Of a stretch of DNA of 64,000 bases, positions 37,227-45,116 are shown in pieces (within the stretch, counting starts at the first letter, position 1; the number at the start of each line of letters is the position of its first letter). The stretch covers positions 29,822 through 93,821 of the forward strand of contig NZ_AQVE01000016.1 of NCBI RefSeq assembly GCF_000371925.1, written 5' to 3'. The DNA is from Thiolinea disciformis DSM 14473 (lineage in GTDB: Bacteria; Pseudomonadota; Gammaproteobacteria; Thiotrichales; Thiotrichaceae). The position numbers and the translations under genes are program-made. The notes under the pieces were generated by a model. It saw only the letters and a program-made list of their open reading frames with translations. It was not told the DNA's origin and searched no databases.

Positions 37227-37865
37227 ATGATGCGCCTGACCTTTATTTCGGATACGCATGGCAAACACCCCTTACTTCACTTAGCAAGTGGTGATGTGCT
37301 TGTGCATTGTGGTGATTTCAGTAGCTATGGCGATTTGGATGAAGTGGAAGATTTTGCTCAATTCATGGGTAAACAAGCGTTCACCCATAAGCTAGTGATT
37401 GCGGGTAATCACGACTGGTGCTTTGAAGATGAACGCCGTGCGGAAGCCGAAGCATTAATGCGAGATAATGGCATTATTTATCTGCACGATTCGGGTATTG
37501 AATTAGGGGGTTATTATTTTTGGGGATCGCCGATTCAACCTGAATTCTGTCATTGGGCTTTTAATCGACCGCGCGGTGAAGTCTTAGAACAGCATTGGCT
37601 GAAGATACCTCAAAATACTGATATTTTAATCACCCATACGCCAGCCTATGGCATTCTCGATACCTGTTTTGATGGGCAAGCTGCCGGTTGCGAAGCTTTA
37701 TTAGCTGCGATCCAACAGATTAAACCCAAAATCCACGCCTGCGGTCATATTCATGAAGCCTATGGGCAACTGTTACAAGACCAAACCTTATTTATTAATG
37801 CCGCCAGCCTAGATGAACAGTATAGGTTCAGAAATCCACCTATCACTATTGAATTAAGCGGATAG
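37227..37865 (+). CDS. Metallophosphoesterase
   Basis: A 212-residue calcineurin-like phosphoesterase. The dinuclear metal site motifs are all present: FISDTHG, HCGDFSSYG, AGNHDW, ITHTPAYG and CGHIHEAYG. The compact form without extra domains resembles the MPPED/239AB group and other small cytoplasmic metallophosphatases. The substrate cannot be told. The ATG at 37227 has only a weak ribosome site. Upstream, the 98 bp after the AAA gene contain no gene. Confidence 0.9.
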   Translation: MMRLTFISDTHGKHPLLHLASGDVLVHCGDFSSYGDLDEVEDFAQFMGKQAFTHKLVIAGNHDWCFEDERRAEAEALMRDNGIIYLHDSGIELGGYYFWGSPIQPEFCHWAFNRPRGEVLEQHWLKIPQNTDILITHTPAYGILDTCFDGQAAGCEALLAAIQQIKPKIHACGHIHEAYGQLLQDQTLFINAASLDEQYRFRNPPITIELSG

Positions 37866-37954
37866 CCTTAGTCTGTGCGCGGTTTTCTATTTTCCCGTAA
37901 CATCGCTACTTTACTGATAACACCCTATCCCTACCCCAAGGCCGATGGATAAAT

Positions 37955-38989
37955 ATGGCAGCCTCTCCTCCGCACTATGCTTTTGAAACAACGCCTGAAG
38001 CAGGGCATTATTTGCAAATTACGCCCACTATTTATTGGCTGCGTATGCCCTTACCGATTGCGTTAAATCACATTAATCTGTGGCTATTAGAAGAACAAGA
38101 TGGTTTTACAGTGGTCGACACAGGCTGGGCCAGTGAACAGACCATTAGTATTTGGGAACAGATACAAGTGAGGCTATTTAAACAGAAACCGATAAAGCGT
38201 GTGATTGTGACGCATATGCATCCCGATCATGTAGGCTTAGCGGGTTGGCTGACCGATGTTTATCAAGCCCCTTTATGTATGTCGCGTGCTGAATTTCTGA
38301 ACTGCCATTTATTATTAAATTACACTCATGAAAAGCCGCCTACCGAAGCACTGCAGTTCTACCAAGCAGCGGGCTATGACGAGGTACAATTACAAAAATA
38401 CCGCGCACATTTCGGTCAGTTTGGTCAGTATGTGCGCCATATTTCACACTCGTATCAACGTTTACGAAATGAGCAAGTGCTGAAGCTTAACGGGTCTACA
38501 TGGCGTGTGGTGATCGGTGAAGGACATTCCCCAGAGCATGTCTGTTTATTCAATGAACAAGACAATATTTTCATTGCCGGTGATCAATTACTCCCGACGA
38601 TCTCATCCAATGTTAGTGTTTGGCCGACTGAGCCTGAAGCGAATCCTTTGGAGGATTGGCTAAAATCCTGCAAACATTTACAAACGCTATTAAATGATCA
38701 AACCTTGGTATTGCCTTCGCATGGTCGCCCTTTTTATGGGGCAACCTCACGTTTGCAGGCTCTGATTGAAGAGTCTGAAACCAATTTAGCGGCCTTAGCT
38801 GATTTTTGTCATGAGCCACGCCGTGCGGTAGATACCTTTTCAGTATTATTCAACAGTCCTATCACCAGCTCCAATCTCATGATGGCAACGGGCGAAAGTG
38901 TGGCACATTTACACTGCTTACGGGAGCGCGGTTTAATTCAAGAAACTTATGACAAAGGCGTTACTTATTGGCAACGCAGACCTTCTTAA
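37955..38989 (+). CDS. Metallo-beta-lactamase-fold hydrolase
   Basis: A 344-residue MBL-fold enzyme. The metal-binding motif THMHPDH is followed by further ligands (GEGHSPEHV, AGDQLLPTI and LPSHGRPF). A helical C-terminal domain (about 260-340), as in lactonase-like and LACTB2-like proteins, carries a possible winged helix (ESVAHLHCLRERGLI). Family members hydrolyse thioesters, lactones or RNA; sequence alone does not choose. It is followed after 20 bp by an alpha/beta hydrolase gene, probably in the same transcript. Confidence 0.88.
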   Translation: MAASPPHYAFETTPEAGHYLQITPTIYWLRMPLPIALNHINLWLLEEQDGFTVVDTGWASEQTISIWEQIQVRLFKQKPIKRVIVTHMHPDHVGLAGWLTDVYQAPLCMSRAEFLNCHLLLNYTHEKPPTEALQFYQAAGYDEVQLQKYRAHFGQFGQYVRHISHSYQRLRNEQVLKLNGSTWRVVIGEGHSPEHVCLFNEQDNIFIAGDQLLPTISSNVSVWPTEPEANPLEDWLKSCKHLQTLLNDQTLVLPSHGRPFYGATSRLQALIEESETNLAALADFCHEPRRAVDTFSVLFNSPITSSNLMMATGESVAHLHCLRERGLIQETYDKGVTYWQRRPS

Positions 38990-39009
38990 TCCACTAAACA
39001 AAAAACACC

Positions 39010-39858
39010 ATGCCCAATCCTACTGAATTCCCCGCCAAATCCCCCGCACAATTTAACGTAGTTATTGTGCATGGGATGCAAGAATATGCGGGGCGTTATC
39101 AGGCATTTGCAGAATACCTCGCCCAACAAGGTGGGCATATTATTAGTTTTGATTTAGCTGGACACGGCGCAGAAAAAGCACCGAATCAATTGGGGGATTT
39201 TGGCGCGGCTGGTTTGCAAGCTACGTTTAGCGAAATTGAACAGTATTTCCAGCGCTTTAATAATCAACTGCCTGATATATTATTCGGGCATAGTATGGGT
39301 TCAGCTATCGCTTTGCGCTATGCTCAAGCACATACGCATTTAAGCCAATTGATCTTATGTGGATTACCCACCAATTCAATACTTGCCTTAAACGCTGCTT
39401 ATTATGCTGCTAAACTTGAGAAGTTTATTCGCCCACAAAAACCTTCTCTGCTGTCTTATTTGTTCAAAACGTATAACATGGCATTTAAACCCAATCGAAC
39501 GGAGTTTGATTGGCTAAGTGTTAACCCTGATAATGTCAATCGTTATATTGCTGACCCTTTATGTGGCTATACCATAGCACCTGATTATTTCGTACAAATG
39601 TTCGCGATGATGCGCCAAACATTTCCTCACTCCGCCCTCAAACAACTCGATCCAGCGTTAAAAATGCTCTTGATTTGGGGCGCTGACGACCCTGTCACAA
39701 AGTTTGGAAAAGGGACTGAACAATTTGCAGCCCAATTAAGGTCGCTTGATTATCAGGTCAACACCCAAGCCTACCCAGTGCTGCGCCATGAAATTCTGCA
39801 TGAGCACGAACGTCTGCAGGTTTATCAGGATATAGCTGAATTTATTCAGACTAATTAG
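39010..39858 (+). CDS. Alpha/beta hydrolase, monoacylglycerol-lipase-like
   Basis: A 282-residue serine hydrolase. The nucleophile elbow is FGHSMGSAIAL (GHSMG), the oxyanion-side motif is VIVHGMQEYAGRY, the acid is in LIWGADDPV and the histidine in RHEILHE. It fits the Hydrolase_4/S33 group (lysophospholipase or monoacylglycerol lipase). No signal peptide is seen. It follows the MBL-fold gene closely. Just downstream begins a decayed IS982-family element. Confidence 0.87.
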   Translation: MPNPTEFPAKSPAQFNVVIVHGMQEYAGRYQAFAEYLAQQGGHIISFDLAGHGAEKAPNQLGDFGAAGLQATFSEIEQYFQRFNNQLPDILFGHSMGSAIALRYAQAHTHLSQLILCGLPTNSILALNAAYYAAKLEKFIRPQKPSLLSYLFKTYNMAFKPNRTEFDWLSVNPDNVNRYIADPLCGYTIAPDYFVQMFAMMRQTFPHSALKQLDPALKMLLIWGADDPVTKFGKGTEQFAAQLRSLDYQVNTQAYPVLRHEILHEHERLQVYQDIAEFIQTN

Positions 39859-39944
39859 CCCAAGTTGCGCGAAATAAGGCGAAGCCCAAGAGGAAGGTTT
39901 TAAAGTGTTATTGACCAAAACAAGCACTGTAAACGAGATTCCTC

Positions 39945-40744
39945 ATGGACATGACTATCATAGCGCTCTATTGCTTATGTGACGATTTTTTGAAATACCT
40001 TCCACATCGTGACACACCCCCAGTCGTATGAGTAATGCGGAGGTGATTACCACGGTTATAGTCAGTGCCCTCTATTCTCAGGTCATCATGATAAGAGTTG
40101 TCAGTTTATGAAAGCCCATGGCTACATTCCCCAGATGCTGAGCAAGAGTCGTTTTAACCGACAGGTACACGGGGCTTAGCGTCGGTCATTAGACAGCTTT
40201 TTCAAAGCCCTGGTCAGTCTTGGAGTCGTGATTCCTATTAACTTCTTTAGGTGATCGATAGTTTTCCTATCGCGGTGTGTGACAACAAACGCATTCAGCG
40301 CTGCCAACGGTTTCAAGGAAAGGAATGGCGTGGTTATCAAGCCAGTAAGCAGCGCTATTTCTACGGGCTTAAAGTCCATCTACTGGTGACCGAGGCGGGT
40401 GCATCCGTCAACTGCTTCTTTACTGAAGGCTCAATGAGTAATGTGAAAGCCTTGAAATTATTCGATTTTGACTTACCTGAAGGCGCTGAAATCTTAGGGG
40501 ACAAAGCCTACGATGATTACGGCTTTGAGGAGTAGCTCGCTGTAGTAAACTTAGGGCTGTCACCCTTGAGAAAGGGTAATTCCAAACGAGCTATCCCTGC
40601 CTATACCACATATTGGCGCTCACTGAAACGCAAAGTCATCGAGACTACGGGGAGTCTATTGGAGCAGCTCATGCCCAAACATATTCACTCCGTTACGGGG
40701 CTAGTTTTATGTTAGCCCTCAGTTTCAAGTTTTTACTCGATTAA
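39945..40744 (+). pseudogene. IS982-family transposase, multiply interrupted
   Basis: The region can be read as an IS982-type DDE transposase with several stops and frame changes. N-terminal pieces are MDMTIIALYCLCDDFLK, then KPMATFPRC/MKAHGYIPQMLSKSRFN and RRSLDSFFKALVSLG. The best part (40250-40533) reads VIDSFPIAVCDNKRIQRC, RGYQASKQRYFYGLKVHLL, and DFDLPEGAEILGDKAYDDYG, which contains the catalytic-core sequence typical of the family. The end reads SLLEQLMPKHIHSVTG and, after a frame change, FMLALSFKFLLD with stop at 40742-40744. Clear terminal inverted repeats are not seen. The element is inactive. Confidence 0.85.
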
Positions 40745-40817
40745 GCTCGAGCAACTTGAGTTATATAGTCATGCTATGCTTAAACGAATACTCAATAGCA
40801 CATTAATGGATAATTGG

Positions 40818-42026
40818 ATGAAAGTCTATACAGACGAGGAACTTCTAAATTTATTGGATGCATTAGAATCTGACCGAGTGGAGCGTAAGGAGTCATTCAA
40901 AGGAGACGTGCCCAAAAAAGCACGGGAAGCTATTTGTGCCTTTGCTAATGATCTGCCTAATCATAATGAGCCGGGTGTATTGTTTATTGGCGCAAAGGAT
41001 AATGGAAACCCTAGTGGTATAGAAGTCACTGATCAATTGTTACTTACCTTAGCAGATATAAAAACTGACGGAAAAATTCTACCACTACCCGTAATGACAG
41101 TAGAACGGCGTCAATTAAAAGATGCTGAGATGGTGGTTGTTACGGTTATGCCTTCCGATATGCCACCTGTGAAATGCGACGGTCGTATTTGGGTACGCAC
41201 TGGTTCGCGCCGTTCTTTGGCGAATGCACAAGAAGAGCGCATTCTCAATGAAAAACGCCGATATAAAAACCTGCCCTTTGATCTTTATCCTATCCCTACT
41301 GCAAAAGTTACTGATTTATCAAAGCTTATTTTTGAGAACGAATATCTGCCTGCTGCTTTTGCTCCTGATGTACTAGAAGAAAACGGGCGTAGTTATGAGC
41401 AACGTCTTGCTTCTTGTAAAATGATTGTTTCGCTGGATAACCCAATACCTACAGTGACAGGGTTGCTAGCTATTGGTAAGAGTGTGCAGGACTACCTCTC
41501 TGGAGCTTATATCCAATTTTTACGTATCGATGGTTTAGAGTTGGCTGATCCTGTTATAGATGAGGAAAATATCGGGGGCGCATTGGGAGAAATGTTGCGA
41601 CGGACTGAGGAAAAGCTCAAGGCACACAACCGTACTCTCATCGATATTACCTCAATGCCCACGCATCAAAAAATCATGCCGTATCCATCTGCGGCTATTC
41701 AGCAAATCCTGTACAACGCTGTACTACATCGTACCTATGAAAATACCAATGCTCCGGTTCGAGTCTATTGGTTTAATGATCGTATTGAAATTTATAGCCC
41801 TGGCGGGCCTTATGGCAATGTAACTAGCGAGAACTTTGGTAGGGCAGGTATTACTGATTATCGCAACCCTAATATTGGTGATGTACTGAAAACCTTTGGC
41901 TTTATTCAAGCTTTTGGACGAGGCATTGCTGTTGCTAGGCGTGAAATGGAAAGAAATGGTAATCCCGAACCTGAATTTGAAACGAACTCTAGTGCCGTGG
42001 TTTGCATTTTAAGAGGCAAGGTATGA
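40818..42026 (+). CDS. AlbA_2/Schlafen-like protein with C-terminal HATPase-type domain
   Basis: An ATP-binding protein of about 402 residues (416 if the ATG at 40776 is used). The N-terminal half has the AlbA_2/Schlafen-type fold with signature ERKESF, an AICAFANDLPNH helix and GRIWVRTGSRRS. The C-terminal half has the GHKL-like HATPase_c_4 module (AAIQQILYNAVLHRTYE, NDRIEIYSPGGPYG, GFIQAFGRGI). Such proteins occur as regulators and in defence islands. The ATG at 40818 best matches the family start, but has no clear ribosome site. Its stop overlaps the ATG of the ParA-like gene (ATGA), so both act together. It lies directly after a dead IS982 element. Confidence 0.75.
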   Translation: MKVYTDEELLNLLDALESDRVERKESFKGDVPKKAREAICAFANDLPNHNEPGVLFIGAKDNGNPSGIEVTDQLLLTLADIKTDGKILPLPVMTVERRQLKDAEMVVVTVMPSDMPPVKCDGRIWVRTGSRRSLANAQEERILNEKRRYKNLPFDLYPIPTAKVTDLSKLIFENEYLPAAFAPDVLEENGRSYEQRLASCKMIVSLDNPIPTVTGLLAIGKSVQDYLSGAYIQFLRIDGLELADPVIDEENIGGALGEMLRRTEEKLKAHNRTLIDITSMPTHQKIMPYPSAAIQQILYNAVLHRTYENTNAPVRVYWFNDRIEIYSPGGPYGNVTSENFGRAGITDYRNPNIGDVLKTFGFIQAFGRGIAVARREMERNGNPEPEFETNSSAVVCILRGKV

Positions 42027-43045
42027 CTCCTCCTGTTCTAACCTTTTTTAATAATAAGGGTGGGGTCGGTAAAACCTCGCTGATTTATCATCTAGCTTGG
42101 ATGTTTGCTAATTTACATAAGCGAGTTGTTATTGTTGATCTAGACCCTCAAGCCAATTTGACGGCAGCATTTTTGGACGAAGATCAGATTGAAGTCATTT
42201 GGAATAGTTCGATTGCTGGTTCGACCATCTATCAGTGTGTGAAGCCACTGGTGGGTGTGGGTGATATAGCCGAGCCAGTGTTGCAAACGATTGCGACCGA
42301 CCTTTATCTTTTACCAGGTGATGTGAGTTTGTCGGGGTATGAGGATGAGCTTTCTAAAGAATGGCCTAACAGTATGGGAGATAATAATTTATATCGACCT
42401 ATGCGTATTCTCAGTTCTTTTTGGCAAGTAATGCAAATGGCAGCCGATAAGGTTCAGGCTGATATTATTTTGGTGGACATTGGTCCTAATCTGGGGGCGA
42501 TTAACCGTTCAGTGCTGATTGCTACCGACTATGTGGTTATTCCATTGGGCGCTGATTTATTTTCTCTACAAGGTTTGCGCAATTTGGGACCCACTTTAAG
42601 AAGTTGGAAAAGCTTGTGGCAAAAACGTTTGAATAATTGGCAAGACAGCCGTGAGGTAAGTCAGTATCCCGATTTTCGCTTGCCAGTGGGGAAGATGAAA
42701 CCCATAGGTTATCTTTGTCAACAGCCTATTATGCGTTTAGGTCGCCCTGTTATGGCTTATGATAAATGGATTAAACGTATTCCTGCTGTATATCGAGAGG
42801 CAGTGTTGGGTGAAGCTGCACCGATAGCGATGGCACAAGCTGATGACCCTTATTGTTTGGCTACCATTAAACATTATCGCAGCCTAATACCGATGGCTCA
42901 GGAGCATCGCAAACCCATTTTTGCTTTAACCCCTGCTGATGGCGCGATTGGTAGTCATGCTAATGCGGCACAGGATGCATGGAAGGATTTCAAGCAGCTG
43001 GCTATTAAAATAGCCAAACAAATTCACATGCCATTGGATAGATAA
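42023..43045 (+). CDS. ParA-type ATPase paired with the AlbA_2 protein
   Basis: A 340-residue ParA/MinD-superfamily ATPase. The deviant Walker A is FFNNKGGVGKTSL, the A' box VDLDPQANLT and the Walker B-like strand IILVDIGPNLGAINRS. Unlike chromosomal ParA, it has an insertion (about 190-280, with RLPVGKMKPIGYL and KWIKRIPAVYREAV) before the C-terminal helices. No parB gene or parS-like site is next to it. Translation is coupled to the AlbA_2 gene by an ATGA overlap. This two-gene arrangement recurs in other bacteria by my recollection; its function is not known to me, and a defence or plasmid/island-maintenance role is conjecture. Confidence 0.85.
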   Translation: MTPPVLTFFNNKGGVGKTSLIYHLAWMFANLHKRVVIVDLDPQANLTAAFLDEDQIEVIWNSSIAGSTIYQCVKPLVGVGDIAEPVLQTIATDLYLLPGDVSLSGYEDELSKEWPNSMGDNNLYRPMRILSSFWQVMQMAADKVQADIILVDIGPNLGAINRSVLIATDYVVIPLGADLFSLQGLRNLGPTLRSWKSLWQKRLNNWQDSREVSQYPDFRLPVGKMKPIGYLCQQPIMRLGRPVMAYDKWIKRIPAVYREAVLGEAAPIAMAQADDPYCLATIKHYRSLIPMAQEHRKPIFALTPADGAIGSHANAAQDAWKDFKQLAIKIAKQIHMPLDR

Positions 43046-43107
43046 ACCCAAGTGGCGTGTTCAGGTCTCCTAGCTTATAAGTGCTGAGGCTTTATATCGG
43101 GAACTTG

Positions 43108-43623
43108 CTAAACGTGCTTAACCTTTAGTTGATAAGGTTCAGTCTTGAGCTTGGTATTTTGCTCCAATGCCAATAACCACCTTTTCCGATCCAAGCCACC
43201 TGCATAGCCGGTCAATTGTTTCTGACTCCCGAGCACACGATGGCAGGGAATAATAATGCTCAAGGGATTTTTCCCGACCGCAGCACCCACTGCACGCACT
43301 GCTTTCGGTTGATGAATCTTGTGAGCAATATCACCATAACTACAGGTCACGCCATATTCAATGCCTTGCAAAACCTGCCAAACACGCTTCTGAAATGCTG
43401 TACCTTGTGCGGCTAAAGGCAAATCAAAGTGCTGCAATTCACCCGCAAAATAAGCTAATAACTGCTGTTTAGCGGCGCGTAATAGTGCAGTTTCCTTAGC
43501 TATCCAAGATGCCTCAATCCCGCCAAAATGACGCTGATCATGAAACCAAACACCGATTAAGCCTTGTTCGTTACCGGCTACAATGGTCTGACCTAAAACC
43601 GTATTAAATTCAATTACGTACAC
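43108..43623 (-). CDS. ogt: Methylated-DNA-protein-cysteine methyltransferase
   Basis: Repairs O6-alkylguanine by transferring the alkyl group to its own cysteine in the motif IIPCHRV. The helix-turn-helix segment with the arginine finger (VRAVGAAVGKNPLS) and FQKRVWQVLQGIEYGVTCSYG are typical. The GTG at 43623 is chosen as start since GGAGGA lies 8-10 nt upstream; the longer ATG frame (43638) contains that ribosome site inside its coding part. It overlaps the end of the Ada-AlkA gene by 10 nt. The pair supplies both methyl transfer and base excision against alkylation damage. Confidence 0.94.
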   Translation of the reverse strand: MYVIEFNTVLGQTIVAGNEQGLIGVWFHDQRHFGGIEASWIAKETALLRAAKQQLLAYFAGELQHFDLPLAAQGTAFQKRVWQVLQGIEYGVTCSYGDIAHKIHQPKAVRAVGAAVGKNPLSIIIPCHRVLGSQKQLTGYAGGLDRKRWLLALEQNTKLKTEPYQLKVKHV

Positions 43624-45038
43624 AAACCATTCCTCCAAATATACATCACCGCATAACTACGCCAAGGCTTCCATTGTTGCGCAATCGCTTCCGCTTGTTT
43701 GGCGGTCGACACCTTAAGCAGCTTTTTGATCCAATAATCATCGCCCAAAAAAGCATCCGGCCAGCGTAAAGTGCGCATAGCAATATAACTGGCGCTCCAA
43801 GGGCCAATACCTTTGATCTGAAGAAGCCGCTGATAGGTTTGTTGATAATCCGCACTACTCTCCAGCACTAATTCACCTTGCACGATGAGGGTGGCGATAT
43901 GGCGTAAGATGGCCACTTTACGCGGCTGGATTTTATACGAGCTAAAGGTCTCATCACTGATGTTTAGAAAATCCTGTGCTAGCGGAAAGCGTTGATACAG
44001 TGCGGGATAAGGTGTTTCTACTTTGCAGGCGGCCAAGTCAGCGATACGCCCGACCAAGGTCAGGGCTGCTTTTACGGTTACTAATTGTCCCATGACCGCA
44101 CGCACGGCAATTTCAAAACCATCCCATGCACCGGGGACGCGTAGACCTGTGGCAGGACTTGCTAACTCACCCAAGGCCTGATGAATCGTATCTGGCTCGC
44201 AATCCAAATCACACAGCGAACGCACCTGTGCAATCACAAGCGGAATCACCGCCTCCAAACTGTCAGAAATAGTGAGTTGCAAAGCGTTTTGCTTGGGATC
44301 AGGACTGATGCTGATCCAACCTTCGTGCCATTTGCCTTGCGTGTCAATTAAGGCCACCGTGCGCGAATAGGTTTGCCCGTCAACCAACTCCACACCTTTC
44401 AGGCAGCGTGTTTTGAAATAGCTGAGTAAATGCGACCAATCGAGTGGCGGACGATAAGCTAATTTAAAAGTCATAGCACCTGCTTGAAGGGGCGAAGTAC
44501 GTCGCCAAGCGTTGGGCGTGAGTTGGTAGTAGGTTTTGAAATGCTGATAAAACTGCGTCGTGCTACCGAAGCCCGCATAAATAGCAATTTTATGCACTGG
44601 CAATGGCGTATCAGTCAAAAGCGTTTTCGCCATTAATAAGCGTTGGGTACGCAAATAATGGCTCGGCGCTACCCCAAAAGCCTGCTGAAATAAGCGCCGC
44701 ACATGCCGCTCACTGACCCCTAAACGTTTAGCCAATTGGGCCGTATCTTGCACTTTTGCCTGCTTGATTAATTGCGCGGCCTGATGCGCCAAAGTATGGG
44801 TCGCATCCATTTGTGATAAACCGGGCGCTTGCTCGGGTCGACAACGCAAACAAGGGCGAAAACCTTGTGCCTCTGCCAAAGCGGCTGAGTCGAAAAATAA
44901 ACAGTTCGCTTGGCTTGGCGTTTTCACGCGGCAAATAGGTCGACAGTAAATCCCCGTACTGGTCACGCCAACAAAAAAACGCCCATCAAAACGCGCATCG
45001 TGACTGAGTAAGGCTTGGTAATAATCATGAGCTTCCAT
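43614..45038 (-). CDS. Ada-type regulator fused to AlkA DNA glycosylase
   Basis: A 474-residue fusion. Residues 1-70 are the Ada metal-binding domain with cysteines 32, 36, 63 and 66 (YCRPIC, PCLRC), one of which accepts methyl groups from phosphotriesters. An AraC-type helix-turn-helix region follows (about 85-170: LAKRLGVSERHVRRLFQQAF). The rest is an AlkA 3-methyladenine glycosylase with N-terminal domain and HhH-GPD motif (IKGIGPWSASYIAM) and catalytic Asp in FLGDDYWIKK. It should sense alkylation, activate its own operon and excise bases. The alkyltransferase that E. coli Ada carries is encoded separately by the overlapping ogt gene. Confidence 0.93.
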   Translation of the reverse strand: MEAHDYYQALLSHDARFDGRFFVGVTSTGIYCRPICRVKTPSQANCLFFDSAALAEAQGFRPCLRCRPEQAPGLSQMDATHTLAHQAAQLIKQAKVQDTAQLAKRLGVSERHVRRLFQQAFGVAPSHYLRTQRLLMAKTLLTDTPLPVHKIAIYAGFGSTTQFYQHFKTYYQLTPNAWRRTSPLQAGAMTFKLAYRPPLDWSHLLSYFKTRCLKGVELVDGQTYSRTVALIDTQGKWHEGWISISPDPKQNALQLTISDSLEAVIPLVIAQVRSLCDLDCEPDTIHQALGELASPATGLRVPGAWDGFEIAVRAVMGQLVTVKAALTLVGRIADLAACKVETPYPALYQRFPLAQDFLNISDETFSSYKIQPRKVAILRHIATLIVQGELVLESSADYQQTYQRLLQIKGIGPWSASYIAMRTLRWPDAFLGDDYWIKKLLKVSTAKQAEAIAQQWKPWRSYAVMYIWRNGLCT

Positions 45039-45116
45039 AAAAGAATTATACAGGGAAGCGGGTTAGTCGGTGTCCGGATTACGGACTTGAACCTAGCTTG
45101 ACTAGCAAAAAGAACA

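Noticed and set aside
43053..43121. IS-end-like sequence and a short frame reading AEALYRELAKRA
   Set aside because: The similarity to the 26.55-kb IS end covers only 17 bp and the frame overlaps the 3' end of ogt, so neither supports a feature.
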